Of a stretch of DNA of 51,899 nt, positions 40,273 to 47,944 are shown in pieces. How positions within the stretch are numbered: position 1 is the stretch's first letter; each line of letters begins with the position of its first letter. The notes beneath the pieces were generated by a model. The model was given only the letters and a program-made list of their open reading frames with translations, did not search any database and had not been told where the DNA came from. A program made the translations under genes and the position numbers. The stretch lies in NCBI GenBank assembly GCA_964548225.1, contig CAZJQP010000028.1, forward strand, positions 1-51,899, in the 5' to 3' direction. This stretch comes from CALMEH01 sp964548225. Lineage in GTDB: Bacteria; Acidobacteriota; Blastocatellia; Pyrinomonadales; Pyrinomonadaceae.

Positions 40273-40737
40273 ATGGACGAAGTTAAGAAAAAATTAAAAG
40301 ACGAACTCGAAAAACTCGAATTGGAATTACATTTCGATTTGCCGAAAGAAATTCAGAAAGCGCGTGAATTTGGCGATTTACGGGAAAATGCTGAATACAA
40401 AGCCGCACTTGAACGCCAATCAATGGTTTCGGCGCGAATGGCGCAAATTATGCAGCGTCTGAGCGAAGTTGATTCGATTGATATTACAAAAATTCCGAAT
40501 GACCGCGTTGCTTACGGTTCGGAAGTTACTTTGTATGACCTTGACCGCGATGAAAAAATTAAATACAAATTAGTTACATCTGAAGAATCAGACCCTGAAA
40601 AAGGTTTAATTTCAACAGTTTCACCAATTGGTCAAGCCTTAATGGGCAAAGAAGAAGGCGACGAAGCAAAGGTGAAAACTCCCAACGGAGTGAGAAATTT
40701 TGAGATTTACAGGTTGAAAACCATTCACGACCAATAA
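40273..40737 (+). CDS. greA: Transcription elongation factor GreA
   Basis: Rescues stalled RNA polymerase by stimulating transcript cleavage. The 154-residue protein has the N-terminal coiled coil with the catalytic tip ENAEYKAALERQ and the C-terminal FKBP-like domain (GSEVTLYDLD, YKLVTSEESDPEKGLISTVSPIGQALMGKEEGDEAKVKTPNG). The ATG at 40273 starts the coiled coil. Upstream codons in frame come from the heptad hairpin. Length and motifs are normal; GreB-type features are absent. Confidence 0.95.
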   Translation: MDEVKKKLKDELEKLELELHFDLPKEIQKAREFGDLRENAEYKAALERQSMVSARMAQIMQRLSEVDSIDITKIPNDRVAYGSEVTLYDLDRDEKIKYKLVTSEESDPEKGLISTVSPIGQALMGKEEGDEAKVKTPNGVRNFEIYRLKTIHDQ

Positions 40738-40879
40738 TAAAGAGGTAGATTACAGATTTTAACTCCTACATAAAGGATTCGATTTGAAAATCGGACGTTT
40801 TCTTTGAGATTGCTCGATCAAACTTGAGTGAAGTTGTTACGGTAAATTTAAGCAAAACAAATAGGAGAAATAAAATGGT

Positions 40880-41464
40880 ATGGCAATCGGAATAAGCAAA
40901 GTAACGGCAATTAATAGTGTTGATGCCGGATATTATGATGTAATTGATACAGTTGATCCCAGTTTGGTTTTATCTGAAACTGCGTGGATTGTTGAGGCAG
41001 GCGGAAAACCGATATTGATGAGAGACGGCGACACAGTTAGTAAAATGGTTAATCTTCTGATAGAAAGAGCTTTGACCGAACCGATTAAAATGCTCCGCAT
41101 TCACGGACATGGGAAACTCGGATTACAAGCAATTGCCAGTGGTAAATCTACCAAACCTGCGCCATTAGTTGCGATAGGTAATTATAATTTTAGTAAAATC
41201 CAATCAGAATTGAGCCGTTTATCCGGATATTTTTCAACCAATGGAGAAGTTCATTTAATGGGTTGTAATGTCGGGGAAGGGAAAAAAGGGCAAAATTTAT
41301 TGCAAAGTTTAGCAAATTTATGGAGAGTTCGTGTAACTGCGGGTGTTCAAACTCAATGGGCTTGTTCAATTATTACGCCTGTATTTGGAGGAATAGATAC
41401 AACTTCTTGTAAATACTCAACATTTGCGTTTGAAGGACCAACGGAAACAGCGTTTCCTAAATAA
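40880..41464 (+). CDS. Stand-alone DUF4347-like protein (possible His-Cys dyad)
   Basis: A 194-residue protein without signal peptide or transmembrane segment. The centre resembles the DUF4347 module of large surface proteins: MLRIHGHGKLGLQ (His75, His77) and, about 50 residues later, VHLMGCNVGEGKKGQNLLQSLANL with Cys129 after a hydrophobic strand. A His-Gly and a strand-capping Cys in this order are how clan CD cysteine peptidases are built, so a peptidase-like activity is possible but unproven. AGGAG (40862-40866) is best spaced for ATG 40874, which reads only six codons in another frame and overlaps this start. A leader mini-ORF or a shifted start is therefore possible. The family call is from motif memory. 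Confidence 0.6.
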   Translation: MAIGISKVTAINSVDAGYYDVIDTVDPSLVLSETAWIVEAGGKPILMRDGDTVSKMVNLLIERALTEPIKMLRIHGHGKLGLQAIASGKSTKPAPLVAIGNYNFSKIQSELSRLSGYFSTNGEVHLMGCNVGEGKKGQNLLQSLANLWRVRVTAGVQTQWACSIITPVFGGIDTTSCKYSTFAFEGPTETAFPK

Positions 41465-41528
41465 TAAATTGGAAAGTTTTTTAGAAATATCAATAAAAAC
41501 TGTATCAAATCCACAAACTAGAAAAATA

Positions 41529-42170
41529 ATGTTAGGAGAAAGCATCGGGCGCGGAGCAATGCGAATCATCAATGCGATGGTGCGCGGACTTGCTTCGGCT
41601 GGGGTTCATCCGAACATTTTGACGACCATCGGCGTTATGATAAACGTCGGTTGCGGCGTGCTTTTCGGTTTCGGTGAATTCTTCTGGGCGGGAATCGTGC
41701 TGATTGTCGCAAATCTCTTTGATATGCTCGACGGAAACGTCGCACGGCTGACCGGAAATGTTACGAAATTCGGCGGTTTTCTCGATTCTTCGCTTGACCG
41801 CGTTTCGGATATGGTTTGTTTCCTCGGGATTATGGTTTTTTATGCGGGAAACTCTCCGCAACATTCGCTTTTAAATGTTTTTCTCGCCGGTGTCGGTTGG
41901 CTCGGCTCGGTAATGGTCAGTTATACGACGGCTCGGGCAGAAGGTTTGGGGGTGAAAGCAAATGTCGGATTTTTGCAAAGACCGGAGCGAATTGTTTTGT
42001 TTATCATCGGCGCACTTTCAACTTGGGATTGGAACTCGGATTTTTATTTATTTAATCGAATGCCGCAAGTTCTCTGGGTTTTGGCAATCGGTTCGATGTG
42101 GACATTTGTGCATCGAATGATTTTTATTTGGAAGGAATTTAAGCGAATAGAGGCGGCAGAAGGCGAATAA
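41529..42170 (+). CDS. CDP-alcohol phosphatidyltransferase family protein
   Basis: An inner-membrane enzyme of about 213 residues with six hydrophobic segments. It joins a CDP-linked lipid to an alcohol in phospholipid synthesis. The family active site is complete: DMLDGNVARLTGNVTKFGGFLDSSLDRVSD fits D-G-x2-A-R-x8-G-x3-D-x3-D. The acceptor (glycerol phosphate, inositol phosphate or another) cannot be determined. I start at ATG 41529. An in-frame ATG at 41559 is also possible, preceded by CGGAG. The longer frame to 41424 overlaps the DUF4347-like gene and is rejected. Confidence 0.88.
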   Translation: MLGESIGRGAMRIINAMVRGLASAGVHPNILTTIGVMINVGCGVLFGFGEFFWAGIVLIVANLFDMLDGNVARLTGNVTKFGGFLDSSLDRVSDMVCFLGIMVFYAGNSPQHSLLNVFLAGVGWLGSVMVSYTTARAEGLGVKANVGFLQRPERIVLFIIGALSTWDWNSDFYLFNRMPQVLWVLAIGSMWTFVHRMIFIWKEFKRIEAAEGE

Positions 42171-42173
42171 AGC

Positions 42174-42614
42174 ATGGATTTTTTGAGCAGTATTTGGGGG
42201 TGGCTGGTTAATTACTGGGAAACATTGACGTGGAGTAAAGCCTTTTTGACTTTATTTTTTATGGTGATAACCATTGTCATCAGCTATGTTGCAATCGTTA
42301 TCGGGATGATAAAAATTCCGGCTGATTATTTCAGTTCGAGTTATGCCAAAGAGATAAAATCAGACCGCCACATAACGCTTCGCTGGACGGCTTTAATTGT
42401 CAAAAACATCATTGGATTTTTGTTAGTTATTGCCGGAATAATTATGATTTTTACACCGGGTCCGGGCGTTCCGACGATACTCTTAGGCTTAATTATGATG
42501 GACATTCCGGGCAAACGTCCACTTGAAGCAAAGCTCATTCAACGTCCGATGGTTCTCTCGGCAGTGAACGATTTACGCGCCAAATACGGCAAGCCGCCAT
42601 TGGTTATGGATTAA
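42174..42614 (+). CDS. Small membrane protein with PGPG motif
   Basis: A 146-residue protein with two main transmembrane regions (about residues 20-45 and 82-105). The second is followed by the motif FTPGPGVPTILLGLIMM, which resembles the PGPGW membrane family of unknown function. A cytoplasmic-looking C-terminal tail ends KYGKPPLVMD. It starts three bases after the phosphatidyltransferase stop, so the two are probably co-transcribed and may act in the same membrane-lipid context (inference from spacing only). Confidence 0.75.
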   Translation: MDFLSSIWGWLVNYWETLTWSKAFLTLFFMVITIVISYVAIVIGMIKIPADYFSSSYAKEIKSDRHITLRWTALIVKNIIGFLLVIAGIIMIFTPGPGVPTILLGLIMMDIPGKRPLEAKLIQRPMVLSAVNDLRAKYGKPPLVMD

Positions 42615-42618
42615 AAAA

Positions 42619-42912
42619 ATGGGACTTTTTGATATTTTTCGGCGAAAAACCAAAGAAGAAAATACAGCAGAAAAGCGTCGTGAGTTTTTACTCACGAGAG
42701 GAAGAATCTGCGAAGGCAGAATCATTGACACCGAAACGACTGAAGCGGGCGAAGAAATTGCTTATTACTTTTATGAGATTCAAGGCGTTGATTTCGAGTC
42801 ATCGGATATTTTAACTGCTGACCAGAAAAAAAATCCCGTTAAATATGCTCCCGGAGCAAAAGTCGGTGTGCGGTTCGACCCGCGAAATCACGGAAATTCT
42901 ATTTTAGATTAG
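42619..42912 (+). CDS. Small DUF3592-like hypothetical protein
   Basis: A 97-residue soluble protein between the PGPG membrane gene and accC, with 2-4 base spacers on both sides. The C-terminal part (GRICEGRIIDTETT, then an extended region and KYAPGAKVGVRFDPRNHGNSIL) resembles the beta-rich DUF3592 pattern, in which a short loop value-checks a repeat of strands. No transmembrane helix, unlike many DUF3592 proteins. Function unknown. Confidence 0.65.
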   Translation: MGLFDIFRRKTKEENTAEKRREFLLTRGRICEGRIIDTETTEAGEEIAYYFYEIQGVDFESSDILTADQKKNPVKYAPGAKVGVRFDPRNHGNSILD

Positions 42913-42914
42913 AT

Positions 42915-44429
42915 ATGTTTAATAAAATCCTAATCGCCAATCGGGGCGAAATTGCTTGTCGCGTTATTCGTGCTTGCCGCGAGATGAATATTAAAACGGT
43001 TGCGGTTTTTAGCGAAGCTGACAAAAACGCACTGCACGTCCGAATGGCTGACGAGGCATTTCACATCGGCAATGCGCCTTCGGCGGAAAGTTATCTGCGA
43101 ACTGAAAAAATCATCGAAGCTGCCAAGAAATCCGGTGCGGAAGCGATTCATCCGGGCTACGGATTTTTGTCGGAAAATGCCGAATTCGTCCGCGAAGTTA
43201 CTCGGCAAGGCATAATTTTCATCGGACCTTCTCCCGAAGCTATGGAAGGAATGGGCGGAAAAATTTCGGCGCGAAAAATTGCGATTGCCGCAGGTGTTCC
43301 TGTTGTGCCGGGGATGACCAAGCCGTTGAAAAATTATGAAGAAGCACGCGAAACAGCAGAAAAAATCGGGTATCCGGTAATGCTAAAGGCTTCGTCGGGC
43401 GGTGGCGGCAAAGGTATGCGGTTGGTCGAAAAAGAAGCCGATTTGAAAAATGCGTTTGAAACGGCACAGTCAGAATCCAGAGCAAGTTTCGGTGATGATG
43501 CGATTTATGTCGAAAAAGCAGTTGTTCGTCCGCGGCATATTGAAATTCAAGTATTTAGTGATAAATTTGGCAATCACGTTCACTTGGGCGAACGCGAATG
43601 TTCGATTCAGCGACGACATCAAAAAGTTATCGAAGAAGCTCCGTCACCGATAAATTCTGCCGAATTGCGTCAAAAAATGGGCGAATGTGCTGTGATGGTT
43701 GCCAAAGCAGTAAATTATGTTGGCGCGGGAACGGTTGAGTTTTTGGTTTCGGATTTGGACAAATCGTTTTATTTTTTGGAAATGAACACGCGCCTGCAAG
43801 TCGAACATCCGGTTACGGAGTTGGTTACGGGAATTGACATTGTTCGTGAACAAATTCGTGTCGCTTGGGGCGAAAAACTTTCGTTCACGCAAGACGACAT
43901 CAAAATGAACGGACACGCAATAGAATGCAGGGTTTATGCCGAAGACCCTGAAAATAATTTTCTGCCTTCGCCGGGCAAAATTACTCGTTTGCGTATTCCG
44001 CAAGGAAGCGGCGTGCGCGATGACGGCGGAATTTATGAAGGTTCGGAAATTTCGATTTTTTATGATCCGATGATTTCAAAATTCTGTGTTTTTGGCAGAG
44101 ACAGAAACGAAGCGATTGACAGAATGCGTCGGGCATTGAAGGAATACGAAGTCGGCGGCATAAAAACGACTTTACCGTTTTTCCGAGAAGTTCTTGAAGA
44201 TGAAGAATTTATTAAAGGCGAATTGGATACGGGATTTATTCCGAGATTTAATGCACGCAAAAAACAAAAAGAAGTTAATGAAACAGAACGCGATATGGCT
44301 GTGATTGCTTCGGCTTTGGCGTTTTCAGATAATCAAAAATCAGCGGTTAACAATACGCAAACCGAATCACAGAAATTAAGCCGTTGGGCGATTGCCGGAC
44401 GAGTAGCTTTACACCGAAATCGTTTATAA
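42915..44429 (+). CDS. accC: Biotin carboxylase subunit (acyl-CoA carboxylase)
   Basis: Carboxylates the biotin of a carrier protein with bicarbonate and ATP. The 504-residue protein has the full ATP-grasp set: ILIANRGEIACRVIRACREM, FLSENAEFV, KASSGGGGKGMRLV, HLGERECSIQRRHQKVIEEAPS, and the catalytic EMNTRLQVEHPVTE. The carboxylase C-domain ends with RIPQGSGVRDDGG and ALKEYEVGGIKTTLPFF. A C-terminal tail of about 50 residues beyond AccC's usual 450 is more like the biotin carboxylase subunits of propionyl/acyl-CoA carboxylases. No biotin carrier or carboxyltransferase gene is adjacent, so the acyl-CoA substrate is open. Confidence 0.93.
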   Translation: MFNKILIANRGEIACRVIRACREMNIKTVAVFSEADKNALHVRMADEAFHIGNAPSAESYLRTEKIIEAAKKSGAEAIHPGYGFLSENAEFVREVTRQGIIFIGPSPEAMEGMGGKISARKIAIAAGVPVVPGMTKPLKNYEEARETAEKIGYPVMLKASSGGGGKGMRLVEKEADLKNAFETAQSESRASFGDDAIYVEKAVVRPRHIEIQVFSDKFGNHVHLGERECSIQRRHQKVIEEAPSPINSAELRQKMGECAVMVAKAVNYVGAGTVEFLVSDLDKSFYFLEMNTRLQVEHPVTELVTGIDIVREQIRVAWGEKLSFTQDDIKMNGHAIECRVYAEDPENNFLPSPGKITRLRIPQGSGVRDDGGIYEGSEISIFYDPMISKFCVFGRDRNEAIDRMRRALKEYEVGGIKTTLPFFREVLEDEEFIKGELDTGFIPRFNARKKQKEVNETERDMAVIASALAFSDNQKSAVNNTQTESQKLSRWAIAGRVALHRNRL

Positions 44430-44501
44430 ATTATTTTGTGTTTTATATTTCCTGGAAGTATTGCAAACAAAAAGTAAAACCCAAAACTCGAAAAAAAGAA
44501 T

Positions 44502-44711
44502 ATGGAAGAATTTTTGAAACAATTAATGGGCAAAGAAATTGATGTTTCTTGCGGCGCAGGTGCAACCGTGCGTGGCGATGTTGTTGATGTCAAGGCAGGA
44601 ATTTTGTATCTGCGCGACGACCAGGAGCGAGTTGCTTATATCGCCGTTGATAAAATCGCGGTAATTTGGGAAGTCAAACCACATTCGGTAAGACCGGGTT
44701 TTGTGGTTTAA
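44502..44711 (+). CDS. Small MM0924-like protein
   Basis: A 69-residue beta-rich protein: MEEFLKQLMGKEIDVSCGAGATVRGDVVDVKAGILYLRDD, then RVAYIAVDKIAVIWE. The pattern, a short helix and a five-stranded Sm-like barrel, reminds me of the MM0924 family of small proteins, which recur beside acyl-CoA carboxylase genes. It lies 72 bases after accC on the same strand, consistent with that. No function is known to me. A hairpin repeat follows. Confidence 0.6.
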   Translation: MEEFLKQLMGKEIDVSCGAGATVRGDVVDVKAGILYLRDDQERVAYIAVDKIAVIWEVKPHSVRPGFVV

Positions 44712-44718
44712 ATTTTTT

Positions 44719-44791
44719 TGCGGAAACACGCAGGATAGTCGAGTGTGTCTAAATTTCGATTATGGACTCGTTTATCGTGCGTGTTTCCGCA
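44719..44791. repeat. 26-bp inverted repeat of the TGCGGAAACACGCA type
   Basis: Arms 44719-44744 and 44766-44791 pair in 23 of 26 positions with a 21-base loop. A T-run flanks the 3' side and an equivalent A/T run the 5' side, so it may also terminate transcription. It adds a false N-terminal extension to the next gene. Confidence 0.9.
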
Positions 44792-44804
44792 TTTTTTAAT
44801 CCTG

Positions 44805-46316
44805 ATGAATTTATCAGAAAAATCTTGGAAAATCATAATTGTCGTCGCCGGCTTAATCTACGTTTTGCTGCGATTTCGTGGTTTAACCGACTCGTGTTTG
44901 TGGTTTGACGAGATTTTCAGCGTTCACGCCGCTACGCATACTTGGAATGATTTGTTGTGGTTTGTCGCGCAAGATTTGATTCATCCGCCGTTTTTTTACG
45001 TTTTGCTCAAACTTTGGATTGCGGTCGGCGGTGAAAATTTGTTTTGGCTTCGGGCTTTTCCGGTGTTTTTCTCGTGTCTTGCGCTGATTCCTTTTTACCT
45101 GCTTTGCCGTCGTTTGAAGTTGAATTATCCTTCAATCGCGCTGGCTTTGCTGATTTTTGCAGTTAACGGATGTCTAATAAAATATGCCCAAGAAGTCAGA
45201 ATGTATAGCGTTTTTTTGTGTATTTCGCTTGTTTCGCTTTGGCTTTTTGTCCGTTATTTGGATTTGGGAAAGAGCTTTTGGTTTCTCACGATTGTCAATA
45301 TATTTCTTGTTCACACGCATTATTTCGGTTGGTTCATCGTTTTATCTGAAGTCGCGGCAATTATAATTTTGCAGAAGATAAAAATCGGAAAAATTTTGAT
45401 AATGCTCGGCATAAATCTAGTAGTATTTGCGCCTTGGGCTTGGAAAGTGATTCGTGTTTCGGAAACAAATTCAGGGCTTGCACAAAATATCGGTTGGATG
45501 ACGAAGCCGAACCTTGAATCAATTTTTCAATTTGCCTTTGATTTGGTCGAACCATTTTATTTTCAAGCCAGTAGCATTGATTGGCAGTCTAATTATTTAA
45601 TTTCCGTGCCGATTTTGCTTGTTATAATTGCTTTGCAAATTGTATTTATCCTTAAATGGAAATCGAAAGGTGAAACGGTAAAACGGAATTTTATTTTGCT
45701 TTTAATTTTTGTGAAGTTGCCGTGTCTTTTGGCTTTTGCGGCAAGTTGGGTTTTGCCTCATTCAATTTGGGGAACACGACATTTGATAATAGTTTTCGCA
45801 CCTTTAGCAATTTTGATTGCTTTTTTTCTCGAAAATATCGAAATAAAATCGCTTAAAATCGCGCTTGCTTCCACACTTATCTCGCTTTTCGGCATCGCTT
45901 TTGTCATAACAATCATTAAACAGCAACCGAAATTTATTTGGTGCGCGTGGGAAAATCTAGCGCAAAATCTTGATAAAAACCAAGCAAATAAAATCTATGT
46001 TTTTGAAGATTTATCAGCGTATCATTTTTGGTTCGCAATGCGCGAAAGTGATAATTTCAAAGTTTTCACCGTGAAAAATATTGATGGTTTGAAAGAAGAC
46101 ACGGCATATTTTCTGCCACGTGGTTTTGAAAGTGTGCAAAGATCGCAAATGGAAGAAATCACGGACAACAAATTTTATATTGCCTTTCAAGCCAAAGATT
46201 GGCAGGAAAACGAACCGCCACTTAGAAATTTCAAAATCAAAGGTTATAAAATCAACGAACCTAAAGTCATTGAAGCGCAAGGAATAAAGGCATTTTTGGT
46301 TTTATTGGAGAAATAA
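44805..46316 (+). CDS. Membrane glycosyltransferase, GT39/ArnT-like
   Basis: A 503-residue multi-pass membrane protein with about ten hydrophobic helices and a C-terminal soluble domain (from about 400). The first periplasmic loop carries WFDEIFSVHAATHTWND, with the Asp-Glu pair used as catalytic residues in GT39/GT83-type polyprenyl-phosphate-dependent sugar transferases, and HPPFFYVLLKLWIAVGGENLFWLR. It should attach a lipid-linked sugar to protein or lipid on the outer face of the inner membrane. The ATG at 44805 begins the first helix. The start at 44745 would lie inside the hairpin repeat. The small lipoprotein gene follows by three bases. Confidence 0.84.
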   Translation: MNLSEKSWKIIIVVAGLIYVLLRFRGLTDSCLWFDEIFSVHAATHTWNDLLWFVAQDLIHPPFFYVLLKLWIAVGGENLFWLRAFPVFFSCLALIPFYLLCRRLKLNYPSIALALLIFAVNGCLIKYAQEVRMYSVFLCISLVSLWLFVRYLDLGKSFWFLTIVNIFLVHTHYFGWFIVLSEVAAIIILQKIKIGKILIMLGINLVVFAPWAWKVIRVSETNSGLAQNIGWMTKPNLESIFQFAFDLVEPFYFQASSIDWQSNYLISVPILLVIIALQIVFILKWKSKGETVKRNFILLLIFVKLPCLLAFAASWVLPHSIWGTRHLIIVFAPLAILIAFFLENIEIKSLKIALASTLISLFGIAFVITIIKQQPKFIWCAWENLAQNLDKNQANKIYVFEDLSAYHFWFAMRESDNFKVFTVKNIDGLKEDTAYFLPRGFESVQRSQMEEITDNKFYIAFQAKDWQENEPPLRNFKIKGYKINEPKVIEAQGIKAFLVLLEK

Positions 46317-46319
46317 TTT

Positions 46320-46610
46320 ATGAAAAAAGTCATTTTAATAACACTTATTTCTGTTGTTTTATCAGCTTGTTCAAGCGCGGAAAACACAAATACCGCTAAC
46401 AAAAACGCGAACATTAACGCAAATCAAAATACAATGATTCAAAAAATTACGAATCAAATCAAAGAACCGAACAATAAGAAATTGAATGATATAAACGCCC
46501 TGCAAAAAGAAATCGAGCAAGGTGTTTCAAATTCAGCTAATAAAAACTCAACGGTGAATTCCGTTAAAGACCAACTTCACGAATCGCAACACGCGCCCGA
46601 AACTCGTTAA
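46320..46610 (+). CDS. Small lipoprotein
   Basis: A 96-residue lipoprotein. The signal peptide has a lipobox (VVLSAC, Cys17). The mature chain is Asn/Lys/Thr-rich and disordered, with a helical stretch (about 50-75). No known domain. It lies three bases downstream of the membrane glycosyltransferase and is probably co-transcribed. A bidirectional terminator follows. Confidence 0.8.
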   Translation: MKKVILITLISVVLSACSSAENTNTANKNANINANQNTMIQKITNQIKEPNNKKLNDINALQKEIEQGVSNSANKNSTVNSVKDQLHESQHAPETR

Positions 46611-46643
46611 ATTCAAAGTTCTATTGTTTGAGCTTTGGTAATA

Positions 46644-46679
46644 AAAATCAGCAATTATTACCAAATAATTGCTGATTTT
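46644..46679. terminator. Bidirectional terminator between convergent genes
   Basis: A perfect 16-bp inverted repeat (46644-46659 with 46664-46679, AAAATCAGCAATTATT and complement) has a 4-base ACCA loop. T-runs lie at both ends when read in either direction. It serves the lipoprotein and the acyl-CoA dehydrogenase genes, which face each other. Confidence 0.88.
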
Positions 46680-46685
46680 CAACAT

Positions 46686-47867
46686 TTATTTTCCGCTCAT
46701 AATCAGTTTCGCAATCGTCTGAAGCTGCATATTGCTTGTGCCTTCATAAATTGCGCCGATTTTGGAGTCGCGCCAGAATTTTTCGACCGGATAATCTTTC
46801 ACATAACCGTAACCGCCGTAGAGTTCAATCGCTTTTGACGAAACTTTTTCGGCGACACGCGAAGTGTAAAGTTTGGCGATTGCCGCTTCTTTCAAAAATG
46901 ATTTTCCGGCATCTTTCAAACGTGCGGCGTTGTAAGTCAAAAGCCGTGCGGCTTCGATTTCTACTGCCATTTCAGCGAGTTGGAATTGGACGGCTTGGAA
47001 TTGGTTGATTGATTGTCCGAATTGTTCGCGCTCGGCTGTGTATTTGAGAGCGCATTCATAAGAACCTTGCGCGATGCCGAGCATTTGCGCGGCGATGCCG
47101 ATTCTGCCTTCGTTGAGTGTTTCGATGGAAACTTTGTAACCTTTGCCGACTTCGCCCAAGACGTTTTCTTTCGGCACTTTGCAGTTGTCGAAAATCAATT
47201 CCGTCGTCGAACTTGCGCGGATGCCGAGTTTGTCTTCTTTTTTGCCAACCGAAAAACCTTCGAATTGCTTTTCGACGATGAATGCGGTAATGCCTTTATA
47301 ACCTGCGTCTGCGTCAATCGTGGCAAAAACGATGAAGATTTCGGCTTCGTTGCCATTAGTGATCCAGAGTTTTTGACCGTTGAGTTCCCAATAATCACCT
47401 TTGTCCGTGGCTTTCGTTTTTAATGCAAAAGCATCCGAACCGCTCGACGCTTCCGAAAGAGCATACGCACCGACTCTGCCCTCAGCCATTTGTGTCAGAT
47501 ATTTTTTCTTGAGTTCGTCGTTGCCCCATTTCATAAACGCATTGGTTACGAGCGTATTGTGAACATCAACAAAAACCGAGACGCTGGCATCAACCCGCGC
47601 TAATTCTTCGATTGCCAGAATCGCGTTAAAAATTGTCGAACCTGCGCCGCCGTATTCTTCTGGCGATTCGATTGCCATTAAACCTAATTCAAAGCATTGC
47701 TTGATTAAATCGCCGTCCAATTTCGAGGCGTGTTCCATTTTTTCGACACGCGGGCGAACTTCGCCTTCCGCAAATTCGCGCACGCTGGCGCGAAACAATT
47801 CTTCTTCTTCCGATAACGTCGTTAAAGCCGAAGCTAAATTTTCTTGTCCTAAAGCTGTTCCGTTCAT
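46686..47867 (-). CDS. Acyl-CoA dehydrogenase (short-chain type)
   Basis: A 393-residue FAD enzyme that oxidises an acyl-CoA to the 2-enoyl-CoA in fatty-acid or branched-chain catabolism. Motifs: YALSEASSGSDAFALKTKA for flavin binding, WITNGNEAEIFIVFA, the RIGIAAQMLGIAQGSYE helix, REQFGQSINQFQAVQFQLAEM, and the C-terminal RDSKIGAIYEGTSNMQLQTIAK with the catalytic Glu. Acyl chain length cannot be read exactly. The ATG at 47867 is chosen for its AAGGAAAA and for matching the family N-terminus; the frame runs open a further 102 bases. It is divergent from the flippase-like gene. Confidence 0.93.
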   Translation of the reverse strand: MNGTALGQENLASALTTLSEEEELFRASVREFAEGEVRPRVEKMEHASKLDGDLIKQCFELGLMAIESPEEYGGAGSTIFNAILAIEELARVDASVSVFVDVHNTLVTNAFMKWGNDELKKKYLTQMAEGRVGAYALSEASSGSDAFALKTKATDKGDYWELNGQKLWITNGNEAEIFIVFATIDADAGYKGITAFIVEKQFEGFSVGKKEDKLGIRASSTTELIFDNCKVPKENVLGEVGKGYKVSIETLNEGRIGIAAQMLGIAQGSYECALKYTAEREQFGQSINQFQAVQFQLAEMAVEIEAARLLTYNAARLKDAGKSFLKEAAIAKLYTSRVAEKVSSKAIELYGGYGYVKDYPVEKFWRDSKIGAIYEGTSNMQLQTIAKLIMSGK

Positions 47868-47944
47868 ATTAAAATTTTCCTTTTGTTTTAAAATAATAAA
47901 TAAAATAACATCATAAAAGACGCATCGGCGAAAAGGCAAAGCAG

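Noticed and set aside
40738..40879. A riboswitch upstream of the DUF4347-like gene
   Set aside because: Only a short CGATT/AATCG hairpin is present; no known aptamer motif could be matched.
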